From contig JAFLUK010000030.1 of the NCBI GenBank assembly GCA_022508865.1, forward strand, positions 1-12,907: a DNA stretch of 12,907 nt, given 5' to 3'. The position numbers and the translations under genes are program-made. Shown here piece by piece: positions 7,179-12,907 of the stretch. Under the pieces are notes generated by a model. That model had not been told where the DNA came from. It was given only the letters and a program-made list of their open reading frames with translations, and searched no databases. Origin of the DNA: Oscillospiraceae bacterium. Its GTDB lineage: Bacteria > Bacillota > Clostridia > Oscillospirales > Acutalibacteraceae. Numbering within the stretch: the first letter of the stretch is position 1; every line of letters begins with the position of its first letter.

Positions 7179-8369
7179 TTGAAAAAGGAACTTACTAATC
7201 AGGAAAAAAATGAATATATTTTTATTCTGTCTTTGCTCTCTAACCTTTTTGGTATTGAGAAAAAAATAAAGGTCCCACAAAATATAGATTACAATAGAGT
7301 TCACAAAATTGCAGCTGATAATTGTATTTCTAATATGATTTCCTATGCTGTTACCAAGGCGAATTTAAAAATTCCCCATGATATTTCAAAAAGCCTTATT
7401 TACAAACAAAAGTTTATGCTTTTTAAAGATGCCTCGCAATTTTCCGCTACAAAAAAACTTATAGAAGCATTTGAGACAAATGGTATAGACAACCTTCTTG
7501 TAAAAGGACAGTTTATCAAGAATTGCTATGAACAGCCCGATTTCAGATTTATGTCCGATGTGGATATTCATGTGAAAGCAAAGGATTTTGAAAAAATCAA
7601 AAAGATTGTCACAGATCTGGATTTCAAAACAGGAACACAAACTGATGATTTGTTGATTGTATATCAGGAGCCCTTTGTTGAAGTGGAGCTTCACGGCGAC
7701 AACGGTATGTTTACAGATACAGAGTTTAACAATAATCTGTTTATCAATGCTAAACTGCAAGATGGCAAAAAGCATACATATGAGTTTACTCTTGACGACC
7801 ACTACATCTACATAGTGGAACATTTTGCAAAGCATTTCAGAGATTTAGGCGGTATGGGAATAAAGATGATGACAGACATTTATCATCTTCAAAAAGCATT
7901 TTCTCATAAAATCAACAAGGATTATGTATACAAAAGACTTCGTGCATCAGGTACCTTGAATTTTTATAGAACACTTATTTCCAAGTGCAAAAAGTATTTT
8001 GAACTTGGAATGACTATTGATAATTTTGATATGGTTGATATATTTATTCTTTCAAACCCTATGTTCGGTACAGAAGAAGTATTAATGTATAACAAAAGAA
8101 TACAGTTTGAAGAAAAATATCTTAATTCAGATAATGAGAGCTATTTAATAAAAAGACTGTTTCCTCCAAAATCAAGAATGATTGAAGATTATCCTGTGCT
8201 GAAACGGGCGGGTGTGCTTTTGCCCCTGACATGGGTGCATAGGGGAGTGAAAATAGCCTTTTCAAAGAATAGAAAACAATATAAGGAAAATATAACAAAA
8301 TATAAAAAATACAATAATTTATCAGAAATTGAATATCTAAAACAGGTTATGAAAAAGGCAGGATTTTAG
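7179..8369 (+). CDS. NTP_transf_5-family nucleotidyltransferase-like protein
   Basis: A 396-aa protein starting at TTG 7179, 6 nt after the ABC stop; AAAGGG at 7163-7168 is 10 nt upstream, and the next in-frame Met is about 40 residues in, past conserved sequence. The family core is LLVKGQFIKNCYEQP (about 108-122), then RFMSDVDIHV with S126-D127-V-D129, the metal-binding D-x-D of the nucleotidyltransferase fold, then 'VEVELHGD' giving a third acidic strand. Family members accompany lasso and related RiPP clusters in Firmicutes and Proteobacteria; their reaction is poorly characterised. The C-terminal third (about 300-396) is basic, rich in Lys and Tyr, and not recognised. Last gene of the operon; no terminator lies between it and panD. 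It may tailor the peptide (for example nucleotidylation) or process another small substrate. Confidence 0.8.
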   Translation: MKKELTNQEKNEYIFILSLLSNLFGIEKKIKVPQNIDYNRVHKIAADNCISNMISYAVTKANLKIPHDISKSLIYKQKFMLFKDASQFSATKKLIEAFETNGIDNLLVKGQFIKNCYEQPDFRFMSDVDIHVKAKDFEKIKKIVTDLDFKTGTQTDDLLIVYQEPFVEVELHGDNGMFTDTEFNNNLFINAKLQDGKKHTYEFTLDDHYIYIVEHFAKHFRDLGGMGIKMMTDIYHLQKAFSHKINKDYVYKRLRASGTLNFYRTLISKCKKYFELGMTIDNFDMVDIFILSNPMFGTEEVLMYNKRIQFEEKYLNSDNESYLIKRLFPPKSRMIEDYPVLKRAGVLLPLTWVHRGVKIAFSKNRKQYKENITKYKKYNNLSEIEYLKQVMKKAGF

Positions 8370-8424
8370 TACCGATTAATGGGTGCTGATTTACTGTATA
8401 AAACGGAAGAAAGAGTGTTAAGAA

Positions 8425-8802
8425 ATGATAACAATGTTAAAAAGCAAGCTTCACAGAGCTGTTGTAACACAGGCAGATGTGAATTATGTTGGCAGTATTA
8501 CCATAGATAAAGAGCTTATGGACAAGGTCGGTATTTATGAATATGAAAAGGTAAGCGTTGTGGATGTTGAAAACGGAAATCGTTTTGAAACATATGTGAT
8601 TGCAGGTGAGCAAGGCAGTAGAATTATTTGTGTCAACGGCGCAGCGGCAAGGCTTGTATCTGTAGGCGACCATGTAATAATAATGGCTTACAGACTAATG
8701 GAAGAGGAAAAAGTAAAAGAGGGCTATGAGCCAACAGTTGTTTTCCTTGACAGTAATAACAATCCCTGTGAGGCAAAGGAATGTAAGAGAACAGCAAATT
8801 AA
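8425..8802 (+). CDS. panD: Aspartate 1-decarboxylase precursor
   Basis: A 125-aa pyruvoyl enzyme that makes beta-alanine from aspartate for pantothenate/CoA; E. coli PanD is 126 aa. The start MITMLKSKLHRAVVTQAD aligns with the family N-terminus, so ATG 8425 is preferred over ATG 8434. Self-cleavage occurs between G23 and S24 in 'NYVGSITID', S24 becoming the pyruvoyl group. 'NGNRFETYVI', 'ERGS'-like 'EQGSRIICVNGAAARL' and 'GDHVIIMAY' are conserved core motifs. The ribosome binding site is weak. panB and panC are not in the window, so panD is separated from the rest of its pathway; it lies 55 nt after the NTase gene with no terminator visible between, so read-through from the RiPP-like operon is possible. 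Confidence 0.95.
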   Translation: MITMLKSKLHRAVVTQADVNYVGSITIDKELMDKVGIYEYEKVSVVDVENGNRFETYVIAGEQGSRIICVNGAAARLVSVGDHVIIMAYRLMEEEKVKEGYEPTVVFLDSNNNPCEAKECKRTAN

Positions 8803-8836
8803 TAGTAATAGGGTAGAGCAGTTTTATTTTTGGTGC

Positions 8837-8856
8837 AAAAGCCCTTTGAGGCTTTT
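8837..8856 (+). terminator. Short hairpin between panD and the uracil permease
   Basis: A 7-bp stem (AAAAGCC 8837-8843, GGCTTTT 8850-8856) with loop CTTTGA. It is a weak panD terminator (only TTTT closing the stem) or a leader structure for the permease. The central 14 nt also fit most of the PyrR-binding consensus (12 of 14 positions; see findings). Confidence 0.5.
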
Positions 8857-8917
8857 AAATAATTATGCTGAACACAGTACATGATGCTTACTGTATCGGC
8901 AAAAAAGGGGGATTACA

Positions 8918-10294
8918 ATGAAAAAACAAAAAATTGACGGGCCGATTTACGATGCTCGTCAGCTGGGTGGCGGCAAAATGGTAGTTTTGGGAATTCAGCA
9001 TATGTTTGCAATGTTTGGTGCAACAGTGCTTGTTCCTTTGCTTACAGGACTTTCTGTTTCTGCTACACTTCTTTTCGCAGGTGTGGGTACACTTTTGTTC
9101 CATCTTTTGTCAAAGGGCAAGGTTCCGGCATTTCTGGGTTCATCATTTGCTTTTCTTGCAGGCTATGGTGCAATAAATGTTGATGGAAAAAAACCTGAAC
9201 TTTTACCTTATGCTTGTCTTGGTGTTGCATGTGCGGCATTACTGTACTTTGTTTTGGCTGCCCTATGCAAAGGATTTGGCGCTCACAGAGTTATGAGATT
9301 CTTTCCGCCAATCGTTACAGGACCAATCATTATTGCAATCGGACTTATCCTTTCTCCGTCTGCCATTAACAACTGTTCAAGCTCAGGAGACAATGTAGGT
9401 CTTTCATGGCTTGTAGCGCTTGTTGCAATTGCCATTATCATTATTTGCAACATCTTTGGTAAGGGTATGGTAAAGATTGTACCCATTATTCTTGGCGTTG
9501 TGGGCTCATATATTGTAGCTGTTTGTCTTGGTCTTGTAGATTTTACAAACGTTGCAAATGCCGATTGGATTGGACTTCCGTTCCAATATGAAGATACTGT
9601 ATTCAGCATCTTTACAGGAGATACAGACTGGGGTCTTGTTGTAACTTCAATCATTACACTTGTTCCCATTGCTCTTGCAACAATGGTTGAACATATTGGT
9701 GATATTTCTGCAATTTCTTCAACTGTAGGCAAAAACTATATTGCAGATCCTGGTCTCCACAGAACACTTTTGGGTGACGGTGCGGCAACACTTGTTGCTT
9801 CACTCTTTGGTGCTCCTGCAAACACTACATACGGTGAAAATACAGGTGTTCTTAATCTTACAAAGATTTTTGACCCAAGGGTAATCAGAATAGCTGCTTA
9901 CTTTGCAATACTTTTCTCATTCTCACCAAAGTTTGCTGCAGTAGTTTCTTCAATTCCTGCCGCAACAGTCGGCGGTGTTTCACTTGTGCTCTATGGTATG
10001 ATTTCTTCAGTTGGTGTAAGAAATATCGTAGAAAATAAGGTGGATTTTGCCAATACAAGAAATGTTATTATTATGGCTATTATTCTTGTATTCTCACTTG
10101 GTATTAACTTCTCGGCAGCCGGTGCAATTTCTTTCCCAATCGGCGATTTTAATATCAGTCTTTCAGGTCTTGCTGTTGGCTCACTTGCAGGTATTATTCT
10201 CAATGCAATCATTCCGGGCAAAGATTATAAGTTTGATTCCGACGAGGATTTAGCCATTAAGGAAATTAAGAAAAATCAAAAGTCTTCCAAATAA
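8918..10294 (+). CDS. uraA: Uracil permease, NCS2 family (uracil/proton symporter)
   Basis: A 458-aa inner-membrane transporter of the nucleobase-cation-symporter-2 (uracil/xanthine) family, near the usual length. The N-terminal 'VVLGIQHMFAMFGATVLVPLL' region matches uracil permeases. The two substrate/proton glutamates are present: E258 in 'MVEHIGDIS' and E307 in 'TYGENTGV' (equivalent to E241 and E290 of E. coli UraA). About 14 hydrophobic segments run through to residue 435, then a short charged cytosolic tail. AGGGGG (8906-8911) is 6 nt before the ATG. Uracil is favoured over xanthine because of the TYGENTG and EHIGD forms. The gene is probably monocistronic, ending in the terminator at 10324; control by pyrimidines is likely but not proven here. 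Confidence 0.93.
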   Translation: MKKQKIDGPIYDARQLGGGKMVVLGIQHMFAMFGATVLVPLLTGLSVSATLLFAGVGTLLFHLLSKGKVPAFLGSSFAFLAGYGAINVDGKKPELLPYACLGVACAALLYFVLAALCKGFGAHRVMRFFPPIVTGPIIIAIGLILSPSAINNCSSSGDNVGLSWLVALVAIAIIIICNIFGKGMVKIVPIILGVVGSYIVAVCLGLVDFTNVANADWIGLPFQYEDTVFSIFTGDTDWGLVVTSIITLVPIALATMVEHIGDISAISSTVGKNYIADPGLHRTLLGDGAATLVASLFGAPANTTYGENTGVLNLTKIFDPRVIRIAAYFAILFSFSPKFAAVVSSIPAATVGGVSLVLYGMISSVGVRNIVENKVDFANTRNVIIMAIILVFSLGINFSAAGAISFPIGDFNISLSGLAVGSLAGIILNAIIPGKDYKFDSDEDLAIKEIKKNQKSSK

Positions 10295-10323
10295 TTTATT
10301 TCAGGCTTTAATTTAATAGTTAG

Positions 10324-10412
10324 GGTAGAGCATATTTGAGTTATCCGTTTGTGGTGTTTATCAGTTCCATTTCAGCGGATTATTACAAAATATGCTCTGC
10401 CTTTTTATTTTT
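10324..10412 (+). terminator. Long-loop intrinsic terminator after uraA
   Basis: A 14-bp stem (10324-10337 with 10388-10401, one G-U pair) is followed by TTTTTATTTTT (10402-10412). The loop is 50 nt and itself contains a nested ATCCG/CGGAT pair (10343-10347 with 10376-10380), so the transcript end is a branched or extended structure rather than a simple hairpin. Confidence 0.85.
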
Positions 10413-10432
10413 GTAAAATATTAAAATTTCTC

Positions 10433-10461
10433 TTGACAAATCGTTCTACAGTGTGTAGAAT
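10433..10461 (+). promoter_or_regulatory. Promoter of the blaI-blaR1-like operon
   Basis: A perfect -35 TTGACA (10433-10438), a 17-nt spacer and a -10 TAGAAT (10456-10461). The -10 lies inside the right arm of operator 1, so bound repressor would block RNA polymerase. Confidence 0.88.
10444..10460 (+). promoter_or_regulatory. BlaI-type operator 1
   Basis: A perfect inverted repeat TTCTACA-GTG-TGTAGAA overlapping spacer and -10 of the promoter. The TACA...TGTA half-sites are the BlaI/MecI/CopY-family signature. Confidence 0.85.
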
Positions 10462-10470
10462 ATAGTTATA

Positions 10471-10483
10471 CTACACGATGTAG
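10471..10483 (+). promoter_or_regulatory. BlaI-type operator 2
   Basis: CTACA-CGA-TGTAG just downstream of the predicted transcription start, with the same TACA-N3-TGTA arrangement as operator 1. The centres are 25 nt apart, about two and a half helix turns, so the two sites face roughly opposite sides of the DNA. Confidence 0.8.
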
Positions 10484-10506
10484 AATAGATTTAGGAGGTT
10501 GATATT

Positions 10507-10869
10507 ATGGGAGATTTACAAATGGGAGCTATTGAAACACAGTTTGCAAACATTATCTGGGAGAACGAGCCTATTTATTCATCAGAGCTTGCCAAGAAAA
10601 GCGAGGAAAAGCTTGGTTGGAAGAAAACCACATCTTACACAGTTCTAAAAAGGCTATGTAATAAGGGTATTTTCCAAAATATAAAAGGCACAGTTACATC
10701 CCTGATTTCCAAAGAAGATTTTTTTTCAATTCAAAGCGAAAAATTTATTGAGGAAACTTTTGAAGGGTCTTTACCTGCTTTTATCTGTGCTTTTACATCT
10801 CGTAAAAAGCTAACTCGAAAAGATGCAGAATACCTCAAAAAGTTAGTTGATGACTATCAGGAGGACTAA
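10507..10869 (+). CDS. BlaI/MecI-family transcriptional repressor
   Basis: A 120-aa repressor of usual family length. The N-terminal winged helix (about 6-75) has the first helices in 'GAIETQFANIIWENEPIYSSELAKK' and the recognition helix in 'KKTTSYTVLKRLCNKGI', followed by the wing. The C-terminal helices (about 76-120) form the dimer. AGGAGG (10493-10498) is 8 nt before the ATG. It should bind the two TACA/TGTA operators upstream and so control its own operon, with release when the BlaR1-like partner signals and the repressor is cleaved. In staphylococci the signal is beta-lactam; here no beta-lactamase or mecA gene is in the window, so the inducer and other targets are unknown. Confidence 0.92.
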   Translation: MGDLQMGAIETQFANIIWENEPIYSSELAKKSEEKLGWKKTTSYTVLKRLCNKGIFQNIKGTVTSLISKEDFFSIQSEKFIEETFEGSLPAFICAFTSRKKLTRKDAEYLKKLVDDYQED

Positions 10870-10870
10870 A

Positions 10871-12631
10871 ATGGCTGATATTTTATATTCTATTTTAGAT
10901 ATGAGCTTTAGCGGAAGCTTTGTATTGCTGGCAGTTTTAGTTTTTAGATTTGTGCTTAAAAGAGCACCCAAGTGGATTAATTTTGTGTTGTGGACTTTGG
11001 TTGGAATCAGGCTTACTGTGCCGATATCAATAGAAAGTATTTTTAGTCTTATTCCAAAGCACGATGTGGTATCACAGAAAATTTCTGTACCGAACACCCC
11101 TGTTTATGTTGGAGAACCTACAAGCGTCACTAATATTGATAATGTTGATATAAGCCATGCTGTTACAAATAGTTCTGCGTTTAGCTTTGACATTGGGCAG
11201 ATTATTATGTTAGTTTGGCTTGTAGGAATCGGAACTATGATAACTTATATGGTAATCAGCTTTTTATCACTTAAAAATAAACTTAATGAATCGGTGCATA
11301 TTGAAGGTAACATATGGGAATGCGATAGAATAACCTCACCGTTTATATTCGGTTTTGTCAAGCCCAAAATTTATCTTCCCTGTCACGTGAGCAGTAATGA
11401 TAAGGTATATGTAATTGCCCACGAAAAGGCTCATATTAAAAGAAAGGATTATTTCTGGAGAGTTTTAGGATTTTTTGTTTTGGCTGTTCATTGGTTTAAT
11501 CCCTTGGTTTGGTACGGATATATAATGCTGTGCAAGGATATTGAAATCGCCTGTGACGAAAGAGTTATCAGAAATATTGGCAATGAAAATAAAAAAGAAT
11601 ACTCAAAAGCAATTATTGATTGGAGCACAAAGAGATTTGCAATTTCTGCCTGTCCTATAGCATTTGGGGAAGTGGCTGTTAAAGCCAGAGTTAAAAATGT
11701 GCTTAACTACAAAAAACCTGCATTTTGGATAATTATTGCAGGAATTACAGCGTGTATATTAACAGCAGTATTCTTTATGACAAGCCCCTTACAAAATAAA
11801 GGCAACGCTTTATTAAGTTCAGATAAAGAGTATACCCTGCGTTATGCTTACAAATCCCCCCTTGAGCCTGTTAAACCGGGAATATCCATTAATACAAAGG
11901 ACAAAACCTTTATAATGTCATATTCGGTTTTCAGTAGCTATATTGTTTCAGGTAAATATAGTATCTCTGATAATTACCTATATTTAAAAGATAGTCAAAA
12001 GAACTTTACTTATAGATTTAAGATTAAGGATGATAAAACCTTAATATTTGACAAAAATGCTTCTTCTAAAATTCCTGATTATAAATATGGGTACAGTGAA
12101 GTACCAAGACCTCCAATATTGGACGGTGCGGAATTTAATCTGACAAATGATGATGTAATTAAAGCTGTAGAATCCTTTAAGAAGAACAATTCATTAGAGG
12201 GTTTAATGGATTTGAATGGTGAAAACCTTTATGGTAGAACTTATAATTTAGTCAGAAATTACTTTGACAAAAGAATGGAGTCGTATTCAAATAAAAATGT
12301 TGACTATACAGGCATTGTAAAGAGGAATTGTGAATTCTGGGATTTTATACACTACTACGATAATATTAAGGGTAAATCTTCTGCAAAAAGGTGTGTTTAT
12401 GAAATTAAGCTTTTTGGTATTTTAGAAAATGAAAATTCATCTGTTGTGAAAGTAGATGTACCTGTACTGGAGAAATTTGTCTATTCACAGGACGATGTAG
12501 GTTATGTGGGGAGCAACCATACATTTACTATAGAAAAAGTCGGCGATGAATATCTTATCACTGACGATGAAGTAAATGATAAGGGATACAAAGCCCTAAA
12601 AGAGACCTTTCGCAAAAACGGCAATCAATAA
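10871..12631 (+). CDS. BlaR1/MecR1-like M56 membrane metalloprotease sensor
   Basis: A 586-aa protein starting at ATG 10871, 6 nt after AGGAGG (10859-10864) and one nt after the repressor stop; an in-frame ATG at 10847 would sit inside the repressor gene without its own site. Membrane segments lie near 12-30, 37-54, 109-132 and 284-305. The cytosolic loop carries the zinc protease motif H184-E-K-A-H188 and E225-I-A-C-D, the M56 signature, so it is predicted active. The extracytoplasmic part (about 306-586) is not the penicillin-binding domain of staphylococcal BlaR1: there is no S-x-x-K/K-T-G set that I can see. It has a beta-rich segment ('YTLRYAYKSP ... FTYRFKIKDDKTLIFDK') typical of clostridial M56 proteins and then an unrecognised, NTF2-like-looking domain with a YLITDDE end. 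The signal it detects is therefore unlikely to be direct acylation by beta-lactam; cell-wall or antimicrobial stress is a guess. Confidence 0.88.
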   Translation: MADILYSILDMSFSGSFVLLAVLVFRFVLKRAPKWINFVLWTLVGIRLTVPISIESIFSLIPKHDVVSQKISVPNTPVYVGEPTSVTNIDNVDISHAVTNSSAFSFDIGQIIMLVWLVGIGTMITYMVISFLSLKNKLNESVHIEGNIWECDRITSPFIFGFVKPKIYLPCHVSSNDKVYVIAHEKAHIKRKDYFWRVLGFFVLAVHWFNPLVWYGYIMLCKDIEIACDERVIRNIGNENKKEYSKAIIDWSTKRFAISACPIAFGEVAVKARVKNVLNYKKPAFWIIIAGITACILTAVFFMTSPLQNKGNALLSSDKEYTLRYAYKSPLEPVKPGISINTKDKTFIMSYSVFSSYIVSGKYSISDNYLYLKDSQKNFTYRFKIKDDKTLIFDKNASSKIPDYKYGYSEVPRPPILDGAEFNLTNDDVIKAVESFKKNNSLEGLMDLNGENLYGRTYNLVRNYFDKRMESYSNKNVDYTGIVKRNCEFWDFIHYYDNIKGKSSAKRCVYEIKLFGILENENSSVVKVDVPVLEKFVYSQDDVGYVGSNHTFTIEKVGDEYLITDDEVNDKGYKALKETFRKNGNQ

Positions 12632-12657
12632 TAAATCCCCTCTAATCAGAGCACAAC

Positions 12658-12689
12658 AAAAGGCTTCTGCAAATCGCAGAAGCCTTTTT
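12658..12689. terminator. Bidirectional intrinsic terminator between blaR1-like gene and murC
   Basis: A 13-bp stem AAAAGGCTTCTGC (12658-12670) with GCAGAAGCCTTTT (12676-12688) and a 5-nt loop. T runs follow it on both strands (TTTTT on plus; TTTTGTTGT on minus), so it can end both convergent transcripts. Confidence 0.92.
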
Positions 12690-12744
12690 AACAGTTTTGT
12701 ATTGTTTTATAACAAAAGTTGTGGTTTCAAAATAAATTTCTATT

Positions 12745-12765
12745 ATAATTCTAAAATAGAATTAT
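12745..12765. repeat. Perfect 9-bp inverted repeat at the murC stop
   Basis: ATAATTCTA (12745-12753) and TAGAATTAT (12757-12765) separated by AAA, overlapping the murC stop codon. All A/T except one G/C pair, so it is weak as RNA structure; role unknown. Confidence 0.6.
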
Positions 12766-12907
12766 TCTTCTTCAAGAGCCTTAACAATTTGGTTTGCGCA
12801 CATATAAACATTGCCGCCGCCCATTGTCAGCACAAGGTCGCCTTCTTTTGCATTTTCTTTGATATATTGGGTAATTTCATCAAATGTATCAAGGCATACA
12901 GAACCAG
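12762..12907 (-). CDS. murC: UDP-N-acetylmuramate--L-alanine ligase, C-terminal end (partial)
   Basis: On the minus strand an open frame enters at the window edge and ends with TAA at 12764-12762; 47 residues are visible. 'EGDLVLTMGGGNVY' is the typical C-terminal motif of MurC (GDLVLxMGAGDV), preceded by 'FDEITQYIKENAK', the last helix-strand of the Mur ligase C-terminal domain. MurC is the ATP-dependent cytosolic enzyme that adds L-Ala to UDP-MurNAc in peptidoglycan synthesis. The gene is truncated by the window, not broken; it converges on the blaR1-like gene. Confidence 0.85.
   Translation of the reverse strand, partial: GSVCLDTFDEITQYIKENAKEGDLVLTMGGGNVYMCANQIVKALEEE

Noticed and set aside
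6786..7304. 172-aa reading frame on the minus strand
   Set aside because: Lies opposite the conserved ATPase domain and the NTase start, has no ribosome binding site and an A/T-run composition; a shadow of the plus-strand genes.
7386..7835. 149-aa reading frame on the minus strand
   Set aside because: Opposite the conserved NTase core; its Cys/Ile/Phe-rich sequence is the expected complement of A/T-rich coding DNA.
2612..8369. Calling the locus a lasso-peptide cluster outright
   Set aside because: No asparagine-synthetase-like cyclase or transglutaminase-like B2 protease in the window, and the peptide lacks the usual Thr at the penultimate leader position before a Gly-started core.
8374..8402. 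Possible panD promoter with TATAAA at 8397-8402
   Set aside because: No acceptable -35 hexamer at 16-18 nt upstream; too weak to annotate.
9283..9732. 149-aa reading frame on the minus strand in uraA
   Set aside because: Antisense shadow of membrane-protein codons; no promoter or ribosome binding site.
1..12907. CRISPR arrays, tRNA/rRNA genes, insertion sequences, phage attachment sites
   Set aside because: No regularly spaced repeats, cloverleaf or rRNA sequence, transposase/integrase frame or terminal inverted repeats were seen on either strand.

Overview
The window looks like chromosomal DNA of a low-GC anaerobic Firmicute, most likely an Oscillospiraceae/Ruminococcus-type Clostridium. 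The reasons are an A/T-rich sequence with canonical TTGACA/TATAAT-like promoters and strong AGGAGG ribosome binding sites, a protein with a type I dockerin (the cellulosome plug-in module), BspA-type leucine-rich repeats, an InlB-B-type secreted protein and a Firmicute-style BlaI/BlaR1 pair. Genus-level placement is inference.

Layout. (1) 1-2538: the 3' part of a very large secreted or surface protein with InlB-B-like (Listeria-Bacteroides) repeats, followed by a hairpin. (2) 2612-8369: a compact putative RiPP (ribosomally made, post-translationally modified peptide) locus. It starts with a good extended -10 promoter, then a 61-residue peptide gene with a TTG start and a Y-x-x-P-x-I leader motif, then a terminator/attenuator. 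A separate unit encodes a secreted BspA-LRR protein with a C-terminal dockerin. A second promoter with the same -35, -10 and spacing drives a tight operon: HPr-kinase-like/PEPCK-fold kinase, PqqD-like RiPP recognition element, S24/S26-like serine peptidase, ABC exporter and NTP_transf_5-family nucleotidyltransferase-like protein. (3) 8425-10401: panD (aspartate 1-decarboxylase) and an NCS2 uracil permease that ends in an unusually long terminator hairpin. (4) 10433-12631: a BlaI-type repressor and BlaR1/M56-type membrane metalloprotease, with a promoter overlapped by two TACA/TGTA operators. (5) 12658-12907: a bidirectional terminator and, convergent on the minus strand, the last 47 codons of murC.

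How the genes may work together. The set kinase + PqqD-like + separate peptidase + ABC exporter + nucleotidyltransferase resembles the accessory genes of Firmicute lasso-peptide clusters of the paeninodin type, and the small peptide has the leader motif that PqqD-like domains bind there. The two enzymes that define lasso biosynthesis, the asparagine-synthetase-like cyclase and the transglutaminase-like B2 protease, are absent from the window, and no radical SAM or YcaO enzyme is present. A model that fits is a linear or modestly modified peptide that is bound through its leader by the PqqD-like protein, phosphorylated and/or nucleotidylated, cut by the S26-like enzyme and exported. This is the best candidate in the window for an undescribed system; every functional step in it is inferred. 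Four genes of this locus appear to start with TTG, including the peptide gene, so automated annotation could easily mis-start or miss them.

No gap without a gene exceeds 300 bases; the longest are about 210 bases (10295-10506) and 145 bases (2539-2683), and both hold a hairpin and a promoter.
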